Assembly: GCA_015234525.1 (NCBI GenBank)
Contig: JADGMX010000049.1
Span: 186,001 to 250,000, forward strand
Source of the DNA: Flavobacterium sp.
GTDB lineage: Bacteria; Bacteroidota; Bacteroidia; Flavobacteriales; Flavobacteriaceae
Direction of reading: 5' to 3'
DNA length: 64,000 nt
Part shown: in pieces, positions 26,033 through 36,134 of the stretch
Layout: the number at the start of each line of letters is the position of its first letter
Position numbering within the stretch: the stretch's first letter is position 1
The notes under the pieces: model-generated
Told to the model about the DNA's origin: nothing
The model's database searches: none
Seen by the model: the letters and a program-made list of their open reading frames with translations, nothing else
Translations under genes and position numbers: made by a program

Positions 26033-26818
26033 ATGCAAACATTGCGGACCGTTAACGTCACCAGATACATCACGCCGCTTCGTGAGGGAGGATCGCTTCC
26101 TGCGCTTGCCGAGGCCGACGACGATTTTAAATATGTGCTCAAATTTAGAGGCGCGGGTCATGGTGTAAAAGCTTTGATCGCCGAACTCATTGGCGGCGAG
26201 GTTGCTCGGGCGCTGAACTTGCCGGTTCCCGAACTTGTGTTCTCAAACCTCGACGAGTGTTTCGGCCGAACCGAAGCCGATGAAGAAATTCAGGATCTTC
26301 TGCAAGGAAGCCAAGGGTTAAATCTTGCGCTTCATTTTTTGTCGGGAGCCATTACATTTGATCCCGCTGTAACGGATGTTGAGGCCAGATTATCGTCGGA
26401 AATCGTTTGGCTTGATTCATTTATCACCAACGTCGATCGTACTTTTAGAAACACCAACATGCTGATCTGGCATCGCGAACTTTGGCTGATCGATCATGGC
26501 GCGTGTTTGTACTTTCATCATTCGTTCACCAATTGGGAACAACATGCCAAAAGCCCGTTTGCCTTAATTAAAGATCATGTTTTGCTTCCAAATGCAACCA
26601 TGCTTGACCAAGCCGACGCCAGTTTCAAATCGATTCTCACCGATGAAAAGCTGCGTAAAATTGTAAATCTTATCCCGGATGATTGGCTCAATTGGGAAGA
26701 TGCTGACGAATCGCCGGATGAGCTGCGCGAGGTGTATTTCAATTTCCTTTCGTTGCGACTCAAAAATTCAGAGATATTCATAAAAGAAGCAAAAGATGCC
26801 AGAGAAAAACTTATATGA
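26033..26818 (+). CDS. HipA-like kinase domain protein (HipA_2 type)
   Basis: The 261-residue protein resembles the minimal HipA-like kinase family. YVLKFRGAGHG supplies a likely ATP-binding lysine (K37), followed by LIAELIGGEVARALNLPVPE. VDRTFRNTN holds a catalytic-type Asp (D135) and metal-binding Asn, and LIDHGACLYF supplies the metal-binding Asp (D154). Classical HipA toxins phosphorylate glutamyl-tRNA synthetase, but this family is shorter and its target is unknown. It overlaps the DUF3037 gene by 23 bases, so the two are made together. There is no HipB-like DNA-binding antitoxin. Confidence 0.75.
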   Translation: MQTLRTVNVTRYITPLREGGSLPALAEADDDFKYVLKFRGAGHGVKALIAELIGGEVARALNLPVPELVFSNLDECFGRTEADEEIQDLLQGSQGLNLALHFLSGAITFDPAVTDVEARLSSEIVWLDSFITNVDRTFRNTNMLIWHRELWLIDHGACLYFHHSFTNWEQHAKSPFALIKDHVLLPNATMLDQADASFKSILTDEKLRKIVNLIPDDWLNWEDADESPDELREVYFNFLSLRLKNSEIFIKEAKDAREKLI

Positions 26819-27179
26819 ATATGCCGTCATTCGCGTGATGCCAAAGGTGGAGCGTGAAGAATTTTTAAATGTAGGCGTTGTTGTTTTTTGCAAAAAAGCC
26901 AAATATTTGAAATGCCTTTATACAATCGATGCCCGGCGGTTGTCGGTTCTTTGCACGGAATTCGACCTCGACCAGTTGTCTAAAAATATGGATGCCTTTA
27001 GAAAAATTGTCGATGGCGATAAATCTGGCGGTCCAATCGCACAACTCGATTTACCGTCGCGATTCCGGTGGTTGACTGCCGTAAGAAGTTCGGCGATTCA
27101 AACTTCCAGACCGCATCCCGGATTATCAACCGACCTCGACCAAACACTTAACCGACTTTACAACGATCTGGTTTTATAA
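26796..27179 (+). CDS. DUF3037 family protein
   Basis: The 127-residue protein begins LYEYAVIRVMPKVEREEFLNVGVVVFC, the recognisable start of DUF3037. Later it has the block DQLSKNMDAFRKIVDG and ends DQTLNRLYNDLVL. Its function is unknown. The gene starts inside the HipA-like gene (23-base overlap) and 19 bases before hutH. Such tight coupling suggests a partner or regulator of the kinase-like protein. There is no signal peptide or membrane segment. Confidence 0.82.
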   Translation: MPEKNLYEYAVIRVMPKVEREEFLNVGVVVFCKKAKYLKCLYTIDARRLSVLCTEFDLDQLSKNMDAFRKIVDGDKSGGPIAQLDLPSRFRWLTAVRSSAIQTSRPHPGLSTDLDQTLNRLYNDLVL

Positions 27180-27198
27180 CCGGTAAAATATATTAGAA

Positions 27199-28707
27199 AT
27201 GGACAATTGTCATTACATCAGTTCGAAAATACTAACCCTCGACGACCTTCGCGATATTATCGCATCAAATAAAACATTGGCACTTTCAGAAGAAGCGCGG
27301 ATTAACATCGAAAAATGCCGCACGTACCTCGACCGGAAAATGGAATCTTCAGATGATGCTATTTACGGAATCAATACCGGTTTTGGCTCGCTTTACAACA
27401 TCAAAATCCCAAAATCAGATTTAGCCACCTTGCAGAAAAACCTGGTTATGTCGCATGCTTGCGGAACCGGAACTGAAGTTCCGACGGAAATCGTTAAGAT
27501 CATGCTTCTGCTAAAAGTTCAGTCGCTTAGTTATGGATATTCAGGTGTGCAACTTGCCACCGTTGAACGATTGATCGAATTTTACAACAGCGACATTCTG
27601 CCGGTAGTGTATGAACAAGGTTCGCTGGGAGCGTCGGGCGATTTGGCGCCGCTAGCACATCTTTCTTTGCCGCTGCTTGGTGAAGGCGAGGTTAATTTTA
27701 ATGGCGAAAAGCAAAATGCTGCTGACGTACTTCGTGAGATGAATTGGCAAGCTATTGAACTCCAATCGAAAGAAGGACTTGCGCTTCTGAACGGAACGCA
27801 GTTTATGAGCGCTTACGGAACACATATCTTACTTAAAACAGAGAAGCTCAGTTATTTAGCTGATTTGATTTCAACTATTTCATTAGAAGCTTTCGACGGA
27901 AGGAAAGAGCCGTTTCACGAGATGATTCATTTCATTCGGCCGCACAAAGGTCAGATTGTTACAGCAAAACGGGTCTTGTCATTCCTGGAAGACAGTGAGA
28001 TTATCTCGCAACCCAAAAAGCACGTACAAGATCCGTATTCATTCAGATGCATTCCGCAGGTTCACGGTGCTTCAAAAGACGCAATCGACTACACTAAAAA
28101 AGTTTTCAAGACTGAAATCAATTCGGTTACAGATAATCCGAATATCATTATCGACTCAGATGAAATTGTATCAGGTGGTAATTTCCACGGTCAGCCGCTT
28201 GCCATCGCATTAGATCTTCTTGCCATCGCACTAGCTGAACTTGGTAGCATCTCAGAACGCCGCACCTATCAATTGATTTCTGGGCTTCGCGGTTTGCCCG
28301 CATTTTTGGTCAACAACGCCGGCTTGAACTCCGGGTTTATGATTCCGCAATATACTGCTGCTAGTATCGCCAGTCAGAACAAGCAATTGGCTGCCCCGGC
28401 AAGTGTCGACAGCATTGTATCGAGCAACGGCCAGGAAGATCATGTAAGTATGGGAGCAAACGCCGCTACTAAAGCACTTCGAGTGGTTAATAATCTCGAG
28501 ACGATTCTTGCAATTGAACTGATGAACGCATCGCAAGCAATTCATTTCCGTGAACCGTTAAAGTCGAGCTCGTTTATCGAGAGCTTTTTGAAACTTTATC
28601 GTGAAGAAGTTCCGTTTGTGAGCGAAGACCGAATTTTACATTACGATATTTTGAAAACCGTCGAATTTATCAGAAGTTTTCAGATCGACGATGAAGTATT
28701 GAACTAA
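27199..28707 (+). CDS. hutH: Histidine ammonia-lyase (aromatic amino acid lyase family)
   Basis: The 502-residue enzyme removes ammonia from histidine to give urocanate. The MIO electrophile forms from Ala145-Ser146-Gly147 in GSLGASGDLAPLAHL. IYGINTGFGSLYNI near the N-terminus carries the catalytic tyrosine region, and QDPYSFRCIPQVHGA and VSSNGQEDHVSMG are present. No hutU, hutI or hutG genes are beside it, so a role outside histidine breakdown is possible. The 3' end overlaps alkB by four bases in convergent orientation. Confidence 0.9.
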   Translation: MDNCHYISSKILTLDDLRDIIASNKTLALSEEARINIEKCRTYLDRKMESSDDAIYGINTGFGSLYNIKIPKSDLATLQKNLVMSHACGTGTEVPTEIVKIMLLLKVQSLSYGYSGVQLATVERLIEFYNSDILPVVYEQGSLGASGDLAPLAHLSLPLLGEGEVNFNGEKQNAADVLREMNWQAIELQSKEGLALLNGTQFMSAYGTHILLKTEKLSYLADLISTISLEAFDGRKEPFHEMIHFIRPHKGQIVTAKRVLSFLEDSEIISQPKKHVQDPYSFRCIPQVHGASKDAIDYTKKVFKTEINSVTDNPNIIIDSDEIVSGGNFHGQPLAIALDLLAIALAELGSISERRTYQLISGLRGLPAFLVNNAGLNSGFMIPQYTAASIASQNKQLAAPASVDSIVSSNGQEDHVSMGANAATKALRVVNNLETILAIELMNASQAIHFREPLKSSSFIESFLKLYREEVPFVSEDRILHYDILKTVEFIRSFQIDDEVLN

Positions 28708-29282
28708 TCGATAAAAGTTCTGAATGTAAGATTGATGCGCGGTTGAGAAACTTTTTTGGTTTTTGGCAAGGCATGAAGCCAGTATTGCTGAACTTCACCG
28801 CGCATCAATAAAATACTTCCACTTGAAAGCATAAATGACTTTTTGATTTCTTCAGATTTGTGTTTGAAGTGAAAGATTCGATTTGCTCCAAAACTTACCG
28901 AAGCTATCGCACCATTTGGCAACATCGATTTTTCATTGTCGCTGTGCCAAGACATCCCGTCAGATCCATCGTTATAAAAATTCAGCAAACAGGAATTGTA
29001 CGTAAACCCGGTAATTTGCTCAACGCGATTTTTGATTTCGAGTAGGAGGGGCGTCCACCCAAGGGCTGTTTTCACCCTACCTGAATATTTATACTGAAAT
29101 TCGCGGTCGCCGTACCATGCGGCTTTACGGTTCATCACATACCGCTTCCCATAAACCTGGATTTCGTCGGCGCGCCAATTAACTTCGAATTTGAGGATTT
29201 TGAAATAGTTGGTTGCCGTTTCAAATGTAAACGCGTTTTCAAATAAATTGACGACGCCATTTTTAGGCAACAAATTTTCCAT
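28704..29282 (-). CDS. Alpha-ketoglutarate-dependent dioxygenase, AlkB family
   Basis: The 192-residue Fe(II)/2-oxoglutarate enzyme probably repairs alkylated nucleic acid bases. The iron ligands are the His and Asp of GMSWHSDNEKSM and the distal His of YWLHALPKTKK. Arginines in PRINLTFRTF bind the co-substrate, and ASVSFGANRIFHFKHK is the conserved sheet. It resembles the ALKBH2/3-like bacterial type. It starts one base after the RimB-RimK gene on the same strand. Confidence 0.9.
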   Translation of the reverse strand: MENLLPKNGVVNLFENAFTFETATNYFKILKFEVNWRADEIQVYGKRYVMNRKAAWYGDREFQYKYSGRVKTALGWTPLLLEIKNRVEQITGFTYNSCLLNFYNDGSDGMSWHSDNEKSMLPNGAIASVSFGANRIFHFKHKSEEIKKSFMLSSGSILLMRGEVQQYWLHALPKTKKVSQPRINLTFRTFID

Positions 29283-29283
29283 T

Positions 29284-30663
29284 TTATTCCTGTTTTGAGT
29301 TGAATTTCAGTGTTTTTTCGATCGCCTTGATCATTTTTCCGGCAATGTCGATATTTGTGGCACCCTCAATTCCTTCAAGACCAGGCGAGGAATTCACTTC
29401 CAGAAGTAGCGGCCCTTTTGATGATCGGATGATATCTACACCGGCAACTTTAAGATCCATCGCTTTTGCGGCTTTAACAGCAATCCGACGTTCTTCAGCC
29501 GTAGGTTTAATGACACTTGCCGTACCACCAAGGTGAATGTTTGCGCGGAATTCGCCCGCTGGAGCTTCACGTTGGATTGAAGCTACAACTTTTCCATCGA
29601 TTACAAAGCATCTGATGTCTTTGCCGTTGGCTTCTTTGATGTATTCCTGAACCAGGATGTTTGCATTTAAACTTTTAAACGCGTTGATTACTGATTCGGC
29701 AGCTTTCTTGGTTTCAGCGAGAACGACACCTTTTCCCTGAGTTCCTTCCAGAAGTTTTACGATAAGTGGAGAGCCACCAACCATTTTGATCAAATCGTCG
29801 GTATCTAAAGGCGAATTTGCAAACCCGGTCGTAGGAATGTCGATGCCGTTGTTTAACAACAGCTGAAGCGAGAATAATTTGTCGCGCGATTGCGTAATGG
29901 CAGAAGCCGAATTTAGGCAAAAAACTTTCATTCCTTCAAACTGGCGAGTTAACGCGCAGCCGTAAAAAGTAATGCTTGGGCGGATACGCGGAATAATCGC
30001 GTCGAATTCGTTGAGGATTTTCCCACCGCGGTAATGGATTTCAGGCTTTGTCGCATCGAGTTTCATGTAACATTCTTTGATGTTTAAGAACTGCATTTCA
30101 TGACCTCGGATTTCGCCCGCTTCCATGATTCGGCGGTTGCTGTAAAGTTCCGGATTGCTGGCCAAAACTCCGATACGAAGACCAGGTTTTGATCGCACCG
30201 AATTTTTATAAATTTCCTGAATATTATCACCGGAATGACTGATCAAAAAGCTTTGCTCGGGATCAACTAAGGCGCGGCCACTCATTGCTTCACGTCCGAG
30301 TAGCATTCGGTATCCCATTGAATCCCGATTGGTCAGTGTGAGTTCGATCGGCCATTGATCATCGCCGAGCTGGAGTGTGGTGCGAATCACAAATCGACTT
30401 TCTCGGAAACCACTCGAACTTTTAACCATTCGCCGATCAACCATTGGCGCTTCGCACGAAATAATGGTTTTTAGGTTTTTTTGAATCGGATTGATGTCAA
30501 ATTTCACCCAATTCGCACCGTCTTTTACGAACGGCGAGATATTGATAGCATGAAGTGCCGAGGTTTTTGCTCCCGAATCAACCCGGGCTTTAATTGTTGG
30601 TATTCCGAGGTCGGGAAACGAAAGCCATTCTTCGCTTCCGAGTATTACTTTTTGCTGTGTCAT
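29284..30663 (-). CDS. rimK: RimB-like retropepsin domain fused to RimK-type glutamate ligase
   Basis: In 459 residues two parts are visible. Residues 1 to about 145 form a retropepsin-like (Zn_protease/RimB) domain with the aspartic motif [14 protein letters not shown] and later [16 protein letters not shown]. From about residue 160 a RimK ATP-grasp ligase follows, with [13 protein letters not shown] and [14 protein letters not shown]. RimK adds glutamates to ribosomal protein S6. In pseudomonads RimB is a separate protein required in the same pathway, so the fusion probably couples ligation with trimming. It is coupled to alkB. Confidence 0.88.
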   Translation of the reverse strand: MTQQKVILGSEEWLSFPDLGIPTIKARVDSGAKTSALHAINISPFVKDGANWVKFDINPIQKNLKTIISCEAPMVDRRMVKSSSGFRESRFVIRTTLQLGDDQWPIELTLTNRDSMGYRMLLGREAMSGRALVDPEQSFLISHSGDNIQEIYKNSVRSKPGLRIGVLASNPELYSNRRIMEAGEIRGHEMQFLNIKECYMKLDATKPEIHYRGGKILNEFDAIIPRIRPSITFYGCALTRQFEGMKVFCLNSASAITQSRDKLFSLQLLLNNGIDIPTTGFANSPLDTDDLIKMVGGSPLIVKLLEGTQGKGVVLAETKKAAESVINAFKSLNANILVQEYIKEANGKDIRCFVIDGKVVASIQREAPAGEFRANIHLGGTASVIKPTAEERRIAVKAAKAMDLKVAGVDIIRSSKGPLLLEVNSSPGLEGIEGATNIDIAGKMIKAIEKTLKFNSKQE

Positions 30664-30731
30664 CTGCTAATATTTCGGGATAAAATTAGTTTGTTTTTTC
30701 TTTGAAAAAGCGTCTGGTTGTCAAATCGTGA

Positions 30732-30764
30732 TAAAAAAAAAGAACCTACTGATTAGTAGGTTCT
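30732..30764 (-). terminator. clpC terminator overlapping the coding end
   Basis: On the minus strand AGAACCTACT and AGTAGGTTCT pair, followed by nine T. The stem contains the last codons and the stop of clpC, so the hairpin lies within the reading frame. Confidence 0.85.
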
Positions 30765-33295
30765 TCTGCTTTTTGAACTTTCACTGAGAGCTCCTGCGAA
30801 GTATCGTCCGGAAGGTCCATGAATATCTCGTCACCACTGGTGATTTTCGAAATGATGATCTCCTCGGCTAGGGCGTCTTCAACATATTTCTGGATTGCAC
30901 GTTTTAGTGGACGAGCGCCAAACTGTTTGTCGAATCCTTTGTCGGCAATGAACGCTTTCGCTTTGTCAGAAAGATTGAGTTTGTAGCCTAAGTCTTCGAT
31001 TCGCTTGTAAAGTTTTTTCAATTCGATTTCGATGATCAAATCGATATGTTCTTTTTCAAGCGGATTAAAGACGATAACATCATCAATTCGGTTTAAGAAC
31101 TCAGGCGCAAATGTTTTCTTCAACGCATTTTCAATGATTCCTTTCGAATGTTCATCAGCTTGGGAAGCACGTGCTGCAGTTCCAAATCCGACGCCCTGAC
31201 CAAAATCCTTAAGCTGACGCGCGCCAACGTTTGAGGTCATGATAATGATTGTGTTTTTAAAATCAATTTTACGGCCTAAACTATCGGTAAGGAAACCATC
31301 GTCAAGAACTTGAAGCATCATGTTGAATACATCTGGGTGAGCTTTTTCGATCTCGTCAAGTAAAACAACACAATATGGTTTTCTGCGAACTTTTTCAGTC
31401 AACTGACCACCTTCTTCGTAACCAACATATCCCGGAGGCGCTCCAACTAATCTGGAGATTGCAAATTTCTCCATGTATTCACTCATGTCGATACGGATCA
31501 GTGAATCTTCAGAATCAAATAATTCTTTTGCCAGAACTTTTGCCAATTGCGTTTTTCCAACTCCGGTTTGACCCAGGAAGATAAACGAACCAATCGGTCG
31601 GTTCGGATCTTTTAATCCCGCGCGATTCCGCTGAATCGATCTTGCAATCTTAAGAACCGCTTCTTTTTGACCGATTACTTTATTTTCGATCAATTCCGGC
31701 AATTTTGCCAACTTGTTGCTTTCAGTCTGAGCGATTCGGTTAACCGGAATTCCGGACATCATCGAAACAACATCAGCGACATTATCCTCGGTAACTTGAA
31801 TTCGGTTGTTTTTCGAATCTTCTTCCCATTGTTCTTGTGCAAGTGCAAGTTCTTTTTCGATTCGTTTTTCATCATCGCGAAGTTTTGCGGCTTCTTCGTA
31901 TTTCTGCTTTTTAACGACAGTGTTCTTAAGCTCGCGCACATCTTCAAGTTGACGCTCGAGATCCAAAATTTGCTTTGGAACATCGATATTGGTAATGTGA
32001 ACCCGGGAACCCGCCTCATCTAAAGCATCGATGGCTTTATCCGGAAGGAAACGATCACTCATATATCTGTTAGTTAATTTTACACAAGCTTCAATTGCTT
32101 CCTGGGTGTAAATAACGTTGTGGTGATCTTCGTACTTATTTTTGATGTTGTTCAATATCAAGATTGTTTCATCAACAGATGTCGGCTCAACGATCACTTT
32201 TTGAAAACGGCGCTCAAGTGCACCATCTTTTTCAATATACTGACGATACTCATCTAACGTAGTTGCGCCAATGCATTGAATCTCACCGCGGGCAAGCGCA
32301 GGTTTAAACATATTCGAAGCGTCAAGTGAACCGGTAGCGCCGCCGGCACCAACAATTGTATGAATCTCGTCGATAAACAAAATAATGTCATCGTTTTTCT
32401 CGAGTTCGTTCATTACGGCTTTCATTCGCTCTTCAAACTGACCGCGGTATTTTGTACCGGCGACTAAGCTCGCAAGGTCAAGGGTAACTACACGTTTGTT
32501 AAATAAGATTCGCGATACTTTCTTTTGTATGATTCGGAGCGCGAGTCCTTCAGCTATTGCTGATTTACCAACACCGGGTTCACCGATAAGCAGCGGGTTA
32601 TTTTTCTTCCGACGGCTTAAGATCTGCGAAACGCGTTCAATTTCTTTTTCTCGGCCAACAACAGGATCTAACTTGCCTTCTTCGGCCATTTCTGTTAAAT
32701 CTCGCCCAAAATTATCCAACACCGGAGTCTTGGACTTTTTATTTGACTTATTGGCAGGATTATTAAAACTGCTTTCTTTTAAACTGTCATCTTGTCCGGA
32801 ATCTTCGTTATACGACTCATTTCTCGGCAAGTTTTCGAGGAATTCTTCTTCGTTTGGACTCATATTTAAGTATTGTTCTTTGGCGGTGTCGTAATCGATT
32901 TTCAGTTTGTTCAGCAATTTTGTTGTCGGATCATTCTCGTTTCGAAGAATGCACAATAGCAAATGCGCCGTACTGATTGAATTACTTTGAAAGACTTTGG
33001 CTTCGAGGAACGTCGTTTTTAGGGCTCGTTCGGCTTGTCTTGTCAAATGCAGGTTTTTTTTCTCGTTGCTAATTTCGATATTAGGGCTGGCGGGGCTTAG
33101 GATCTCAACTTTTCGTCGAAGATGATCCAGATCAACAGATAGATTGTTCAGTATATTGATGGCTTTGCCGTTACCGTCTCTCAAAATTCCCAACATAAGA
33201 TGTTCAGTACCTATAAAGTCGTGCCCTAGTCTGAGCGCTTCTTCTTTACTATAGGTAATGACGTCTTTTACTCTTGGTGAAAAATTATCATCCAT
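30746..33295 (-). CDS. clpC: ATP-dependent Clp protease ATP-binding subunit ClpC
   Basis: The 849-residue AAA+ unfoldase feeds proteins to ClpP. The N-terminal double Clp_N repeat (TEHLMLGILRDGNGKAI, TAHLLLCILRNE) is followed by AAA domain 1 with Walker A GEPGVGKSAIAEG. A UVR-like middle region comes next (KYEEAAKLRDDEKRIEKEL). AAA domain 2 has Walker A GQTGVGKTQLAK and a C-terminal D2 small domain. The UVR motif separates ClpC from ClpA and ClpB. A Ser/Asn/Lys-rich linker lies between Clp_N and AAA1. It is divergent from gyrA across 266 bases in which no clear heat-shock operator was seen. Confidence 0.96.
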   Translation of the reverse strand: MDDNFSPRVKDVITYSKEEALRLGHDFIGTEHLMLGILRDGNGKAINILNNLSVDLDHLRRKVEILSPASPNIEISNEKKNLHLTRQAERALKTTFLEAKVFQSNSISTAHLLLCILRNENDPTTKLLNKLKIDYDTAKEQYLNMSPNEEEFLENLPRNESYNEDSGQDDSLKESSFNNPANKSNKKSKTPVLDNFGRDLTEMAEEGKLDPVVGREKEIERVSQILSRRKKNNPLLIGEPGVGKSAIAEGLALRIIQKKVSRILFNKRVVTLDLASLVAGTKYRGQFEERMKAVMNELEKNDDIILFIDEIHTIVGAGGATGSLDASNMFKPALARGEIQCIGATTLDEYRQYIEKDGALERRFQKVIVEPTSVDETILILNNIKNKYEDHHNVIYTQEAIEACVKLTNRYMSDRFLPDKAIDALDEAGSRVHITNIDVPKQILDLERQLEDVRELKNTVVKKQKYEEAAKLRDDEKRIEKELALAQEQWEEDSKNNRIQVTEDNVADVVSMMSGIPVNRIAQTESNKLAKLPELIENKVIGQKEAVLKIARSIQRNRAGLKDPNRPIGSFIFLGQTGVGKTQLAKVLAKELFDSEDSLIRIDMSEYMEKFAISRLVGAPPGYVGYEEGGQLTEKVRRKPYCVVLLDEIEKAHPDVFNMMLQVLDDGFLTDSLGRKIDFKNTIIIMTSNVGARQLKDFGQGVGFGTAARASQADEHSKGIIENALKKTFAPEFLNRIDDVIVFNPLEKEHIDLIIEIELKKLYKRIEDLGYKLNLSDKAKAFIADKGFDKQFGARPLKRAIQKYVEDALAEEIIISKITSGDEIFMDLPDDTSQELSVKVQKAEEPTNQ

Positions 33296-33561
33296 TATAT
33301 TTGGAATTGTAGGTTTTAAATTCAGTTATCTGTCGTCGCGTTTTGCAAAAACTGTTCCCTGAGTGGACTATGACAGCTAAGTGACAAAAAAATATCCTAA
33401 TAAAAAACCGCCTTAAGATTAATTTATCAACTTAATAACCGATCCGCTTTGTTAATAAAACGGTGAAATTTGGGTTGTCTTAATATACGAAAAATGGGGC
33501 AAAAAGCTTATATTAGCAGGAATTTTTTTTGTAACGAAATATTTAAATTATTTAGCACACT

Positions 33562-36120
33562 ATGGCTGACTCAGATAGGTTAATTCCGATTAATATTGAG
33601 GATGAAATGAAATCAGCTTACATCGATTATTCGATGTCGGTAATTGTATCCAGGGCGCTTCCGGATGTTCGCGACGGATTAAAGCCTGTTCACAGACGAG
33701 TTCTTTACGGAATGTATGAACTTGGCGTTCTATCTAACCGCGCACATAAAAAGTCAGCGAGAATTGTCGGTGAGGTTTTAGGTAAGTATCACCCCCACGG
33801 AGATACCTCAGTTTACGATACGATGGTTCGTATGGCGCAAGAATGGAGTCTGCGATATTTGCTTGTCGATGGTCAGGGTAACTTTGGATCAGTCGATGGC
33901 GATAGTCCGGCGGCAATGCGTTATACCGAAGCCAGAATGCGCAAGATTTCTGAAGAATTGCTTGCTGATATCGATAAAGAGACAGTTGACTTCCAACTTA
34001 ATTTCGATGACACGTTGTATGAGCCGAAAGTCATGCCGACCAAGGTTCCAAACTTATTGATAAACGGTGCCTCAGGTATTGCTGTTGGTATGGCAACCAA
34101 TATGCCTCCACACAACCTTACTGAGGTTGTCGACGGAATTCTGGCATACATCGATAATTCGGATATCGAAATCGACGAACTCATCACACATATTAAAGCA
34201 CCTGATTTCCCGACGGGCGGAATCATTTACGGATATGACGGCGTTCGTGAAGCTTTCAAAACCGGCCGTGGTCGCGTTGTTATTCGTGCAAAAGTTAATT
34301 TTGAAGAAGTAGATGGACGTGAAGCCATCGTGGTGACCGAAATTCCATATCAGGTTAACAAAGCGGAAATGATCAAAAAGACCGCTGAACTTGTCAATGA
34401 GAAAAAAATCGACGGAATCGCCAATATCCGCGACGAGTCGGATAGAAGCGGTATGCGAATCGTATATATATTAAAGAGAGATGCCGTTCCAAACGTTGTC
34501 TTAAATACGCTTTATAAATTTACGCAACTGCAGTCGTCTTTCAGTGTTAACAACATTGCACTTGTCAATGGAAGGCCGCAAATGCTGAATCTAAAGGATA
34601 TGATCCACCATTTTGTGGAGCATCGTCATGATGTGGTCGTTCGCCGCACGCAATTCGAATTGCGAAAAGCTGAAGAACGCGCCCATATTCTCGAAGGATT
34701 AATCATTGCATCTGATAATATCGATGAAGTAATTCGACTTATCCGGGCATCAAAAGACGGCGATGAGGCTCGAACAAAATTGATTGAAGCCTTTAAACTT
34801 TCTGAGATTCAGGCTCGTGCCATTGTCGAGATGAGACTTCGTCAATTAACCGGTCTTGAACAAGATAAATTGCGCGCTGAATACGAAGAGATAATGAAAC
34901 TCATCCAACGCTTAAAAGATTTGCTTGCCAGCAAAGAATTAAGAATGGAGCTTATCAAAGAAGAATTACGCGAAATCAGCGAAAAATACGGTGATGCTCG
35001 TCGTTCACAAATCGAGTACGCGGGTGGAGATGTTAGCATCGAAGATCTTATTGCCGACGAAAGTGTAGTAATCACCATTTCTCACGCCGGTTATGTGAAA
35101 CGCACGCCGCTATCGGAATACAAAACGCAAAATAGAGGCGGTGTCGGTCAAAAAGGTGTGGCCACTCGGGATCAGGATTTCCTTGAACATTTATTTGTGG
35201 CGACAAACCATCAATATATGATGTTCTTCACGCAAAAAGGAAAGTGTTTCTGGATGCGGGTTTACGAAATTCCGGAAGGTAGCAAAACCAGCAAAGGTCG
35301 TGCGATCCAAAACCTGATCAATATTGAGAGTGACGACAAGGTAAAAGCATTCATCTGTACTCAGGATCTTAAAGATCAGGATTATATCAATAGTCATTAT
35401 GTGATCATGGCCACTAAAAAAGGTCAGGTTAAAAAGACATTGCTCGAACAATACTCACGTCCACGTCAAAACGGTATCAATGCGATTACCATCCGCGAAG
35501 ACGATGAACTATTAGAAGCAAAACTGACAACCGGCGAAAGCCAGGTTCTGATCGCGGTAAAGTCCGGGAAGCTTGTTCGTTTTGAAGAAGGAAAAACAAG
35601 ACCGATGGGAAGAAGCGCATCTGGAGTACGTGGAATTACCCTGGCAAACGAAACCGATGAAGTGATTGGCATGGTATCTGTAAACGACATGGGTAGCGAA
35701 ATTCTGGTCGTTTCGGAGAAAGGTTACGGAAAACGCTCCGCACTCGACGAATACAGAATTACCAATCGCGGTGGAAAAGGTGTGAAAACCCTGAATATTA
35801 CCGAGAAAACAGGTAGCTTGATTTCAATCAATAGCGTAACGGATGCTGACGATTTGATGATCATCAACAAATCAGGGCTTACAATCCGCATGGAAGTTTC
35901 CGACCTTCGTGTCATGGGTCGTGCCACTCAAGGTGTCCGATTAATCAATATCAAAGGCAACGACTCGATTGCAGCTGTCACAAAAGTGATTCGTGAGGAA
36001 GAAGTTATCGTTGAAACCGAAGATGGCGAAACCGTGCTGAATGTCGAAGCGATATCAAACCCTGAAATTTCTGACGATATTGCCCAACAACCGGATATCG
36101 AGGAACAAGAGGAAGAATAA
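33562..36120 (+). CDS. gyrA: DNA gyrase subunit A
   Basis: The 852-residue type II topoisomerase subunit cuts and rejoins DNA during negative supercoiling. The catalytic tyrosine is Y121 in [10 protein letters not shown]. The quinolone region reads [16 protein letters not shown], with Thr82 at the place of E. coli Ser83 and Asp86 at Asp87. The C-terminal beta-pinwheel carries the GyrA box as [11 protein letters not shown], followed by an acidic tail. The gene is followed after 14 bases by the TPR gene, probably in one transcript. Confidence 0.97.
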   Translation: MADSDRLIPINIEDEMKSAYIDYSMSVIVSRALPDVRDGLKPVHRRVLYGMYELGVLSNRAHKKSARIVGEVLGKYHPHGDTSVYDTMVRMAQEWSLRYLLVDGQGNFGSVDGDSPAAMRYTEARMRKISEELLADIDKETVDFQLNFDDTLYEPKVMPTKVPNLLINGASGIAVGMATNMPPHNLTEVVDGILAYIDNSDIEIDELITHIKAPDFPTGGIIYGYDGVREAFKTGRGRVVIRAKVNFEEVDGREAIVVTEIPYQVNKAEMIKKTAELVNEKKIDGIANIRDESDRSGMRIVYILKRDAVPNVVLNTLYKFTQLQSSFSVNNIALVNGRPQMLNLKDMIHHFVEHRHDVVVRRTQFELRKAEERAHILEGLIIASDNIDEVIRLIRASKDGDEARTKLIEAFKLSEIQARAIVEMRLRQLTGLEQDKLRAEYEEIMKLIQRLKDLLASKELRMELIKEELREISEKYGDARRSQIEYAGGDVSIEDLIADESVVITISHAGYVKRTPLSEYKTQNRGGVGQKGVATRDQDFLEHLFVATNHQYMMFFTQKGKCFWMRVYEIPEGSKTSKGRAIQNLINIESDDKVKAFICTQDLKDQDYINSHYVIMATKKGQVKKTLLEQYSRPRQNGINAITIREDDELLEAKLTTGESQVLIAVKSGKLVRFEEGKTRPMGRSASGVRGITLANETDEVIGMVSVNDMGSEILVVSEKGYGKRSALDEYRITNRGGKGVKTLNITEKTGSLISINSVTDADDLMIINKSGLTIRMEVSDLRVMGRATQGVRLINIKGNDSIAAVTKVIREEEVIVETEDGETVLNVEAISNPEISDDIAQQPDIEEQEEE

Positions 36121-36134
36121 TTAAATTTAATTTT

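Noticed and set aside
33296-33561. CIRCE or other heat-shock operator before clpC
   Set aside because: No TTAGCACTC-N9-GAGTGCTAA or similar inverted repeat is found in the divergent region.
33790-33830. Thr at the quinolone position of GyrA as a resistance change
   Set aside because: I recall Thr at this site as the ordinary state in flavobacteria, and the neighbouring Asp is intact, so resistance cannot be claimed.
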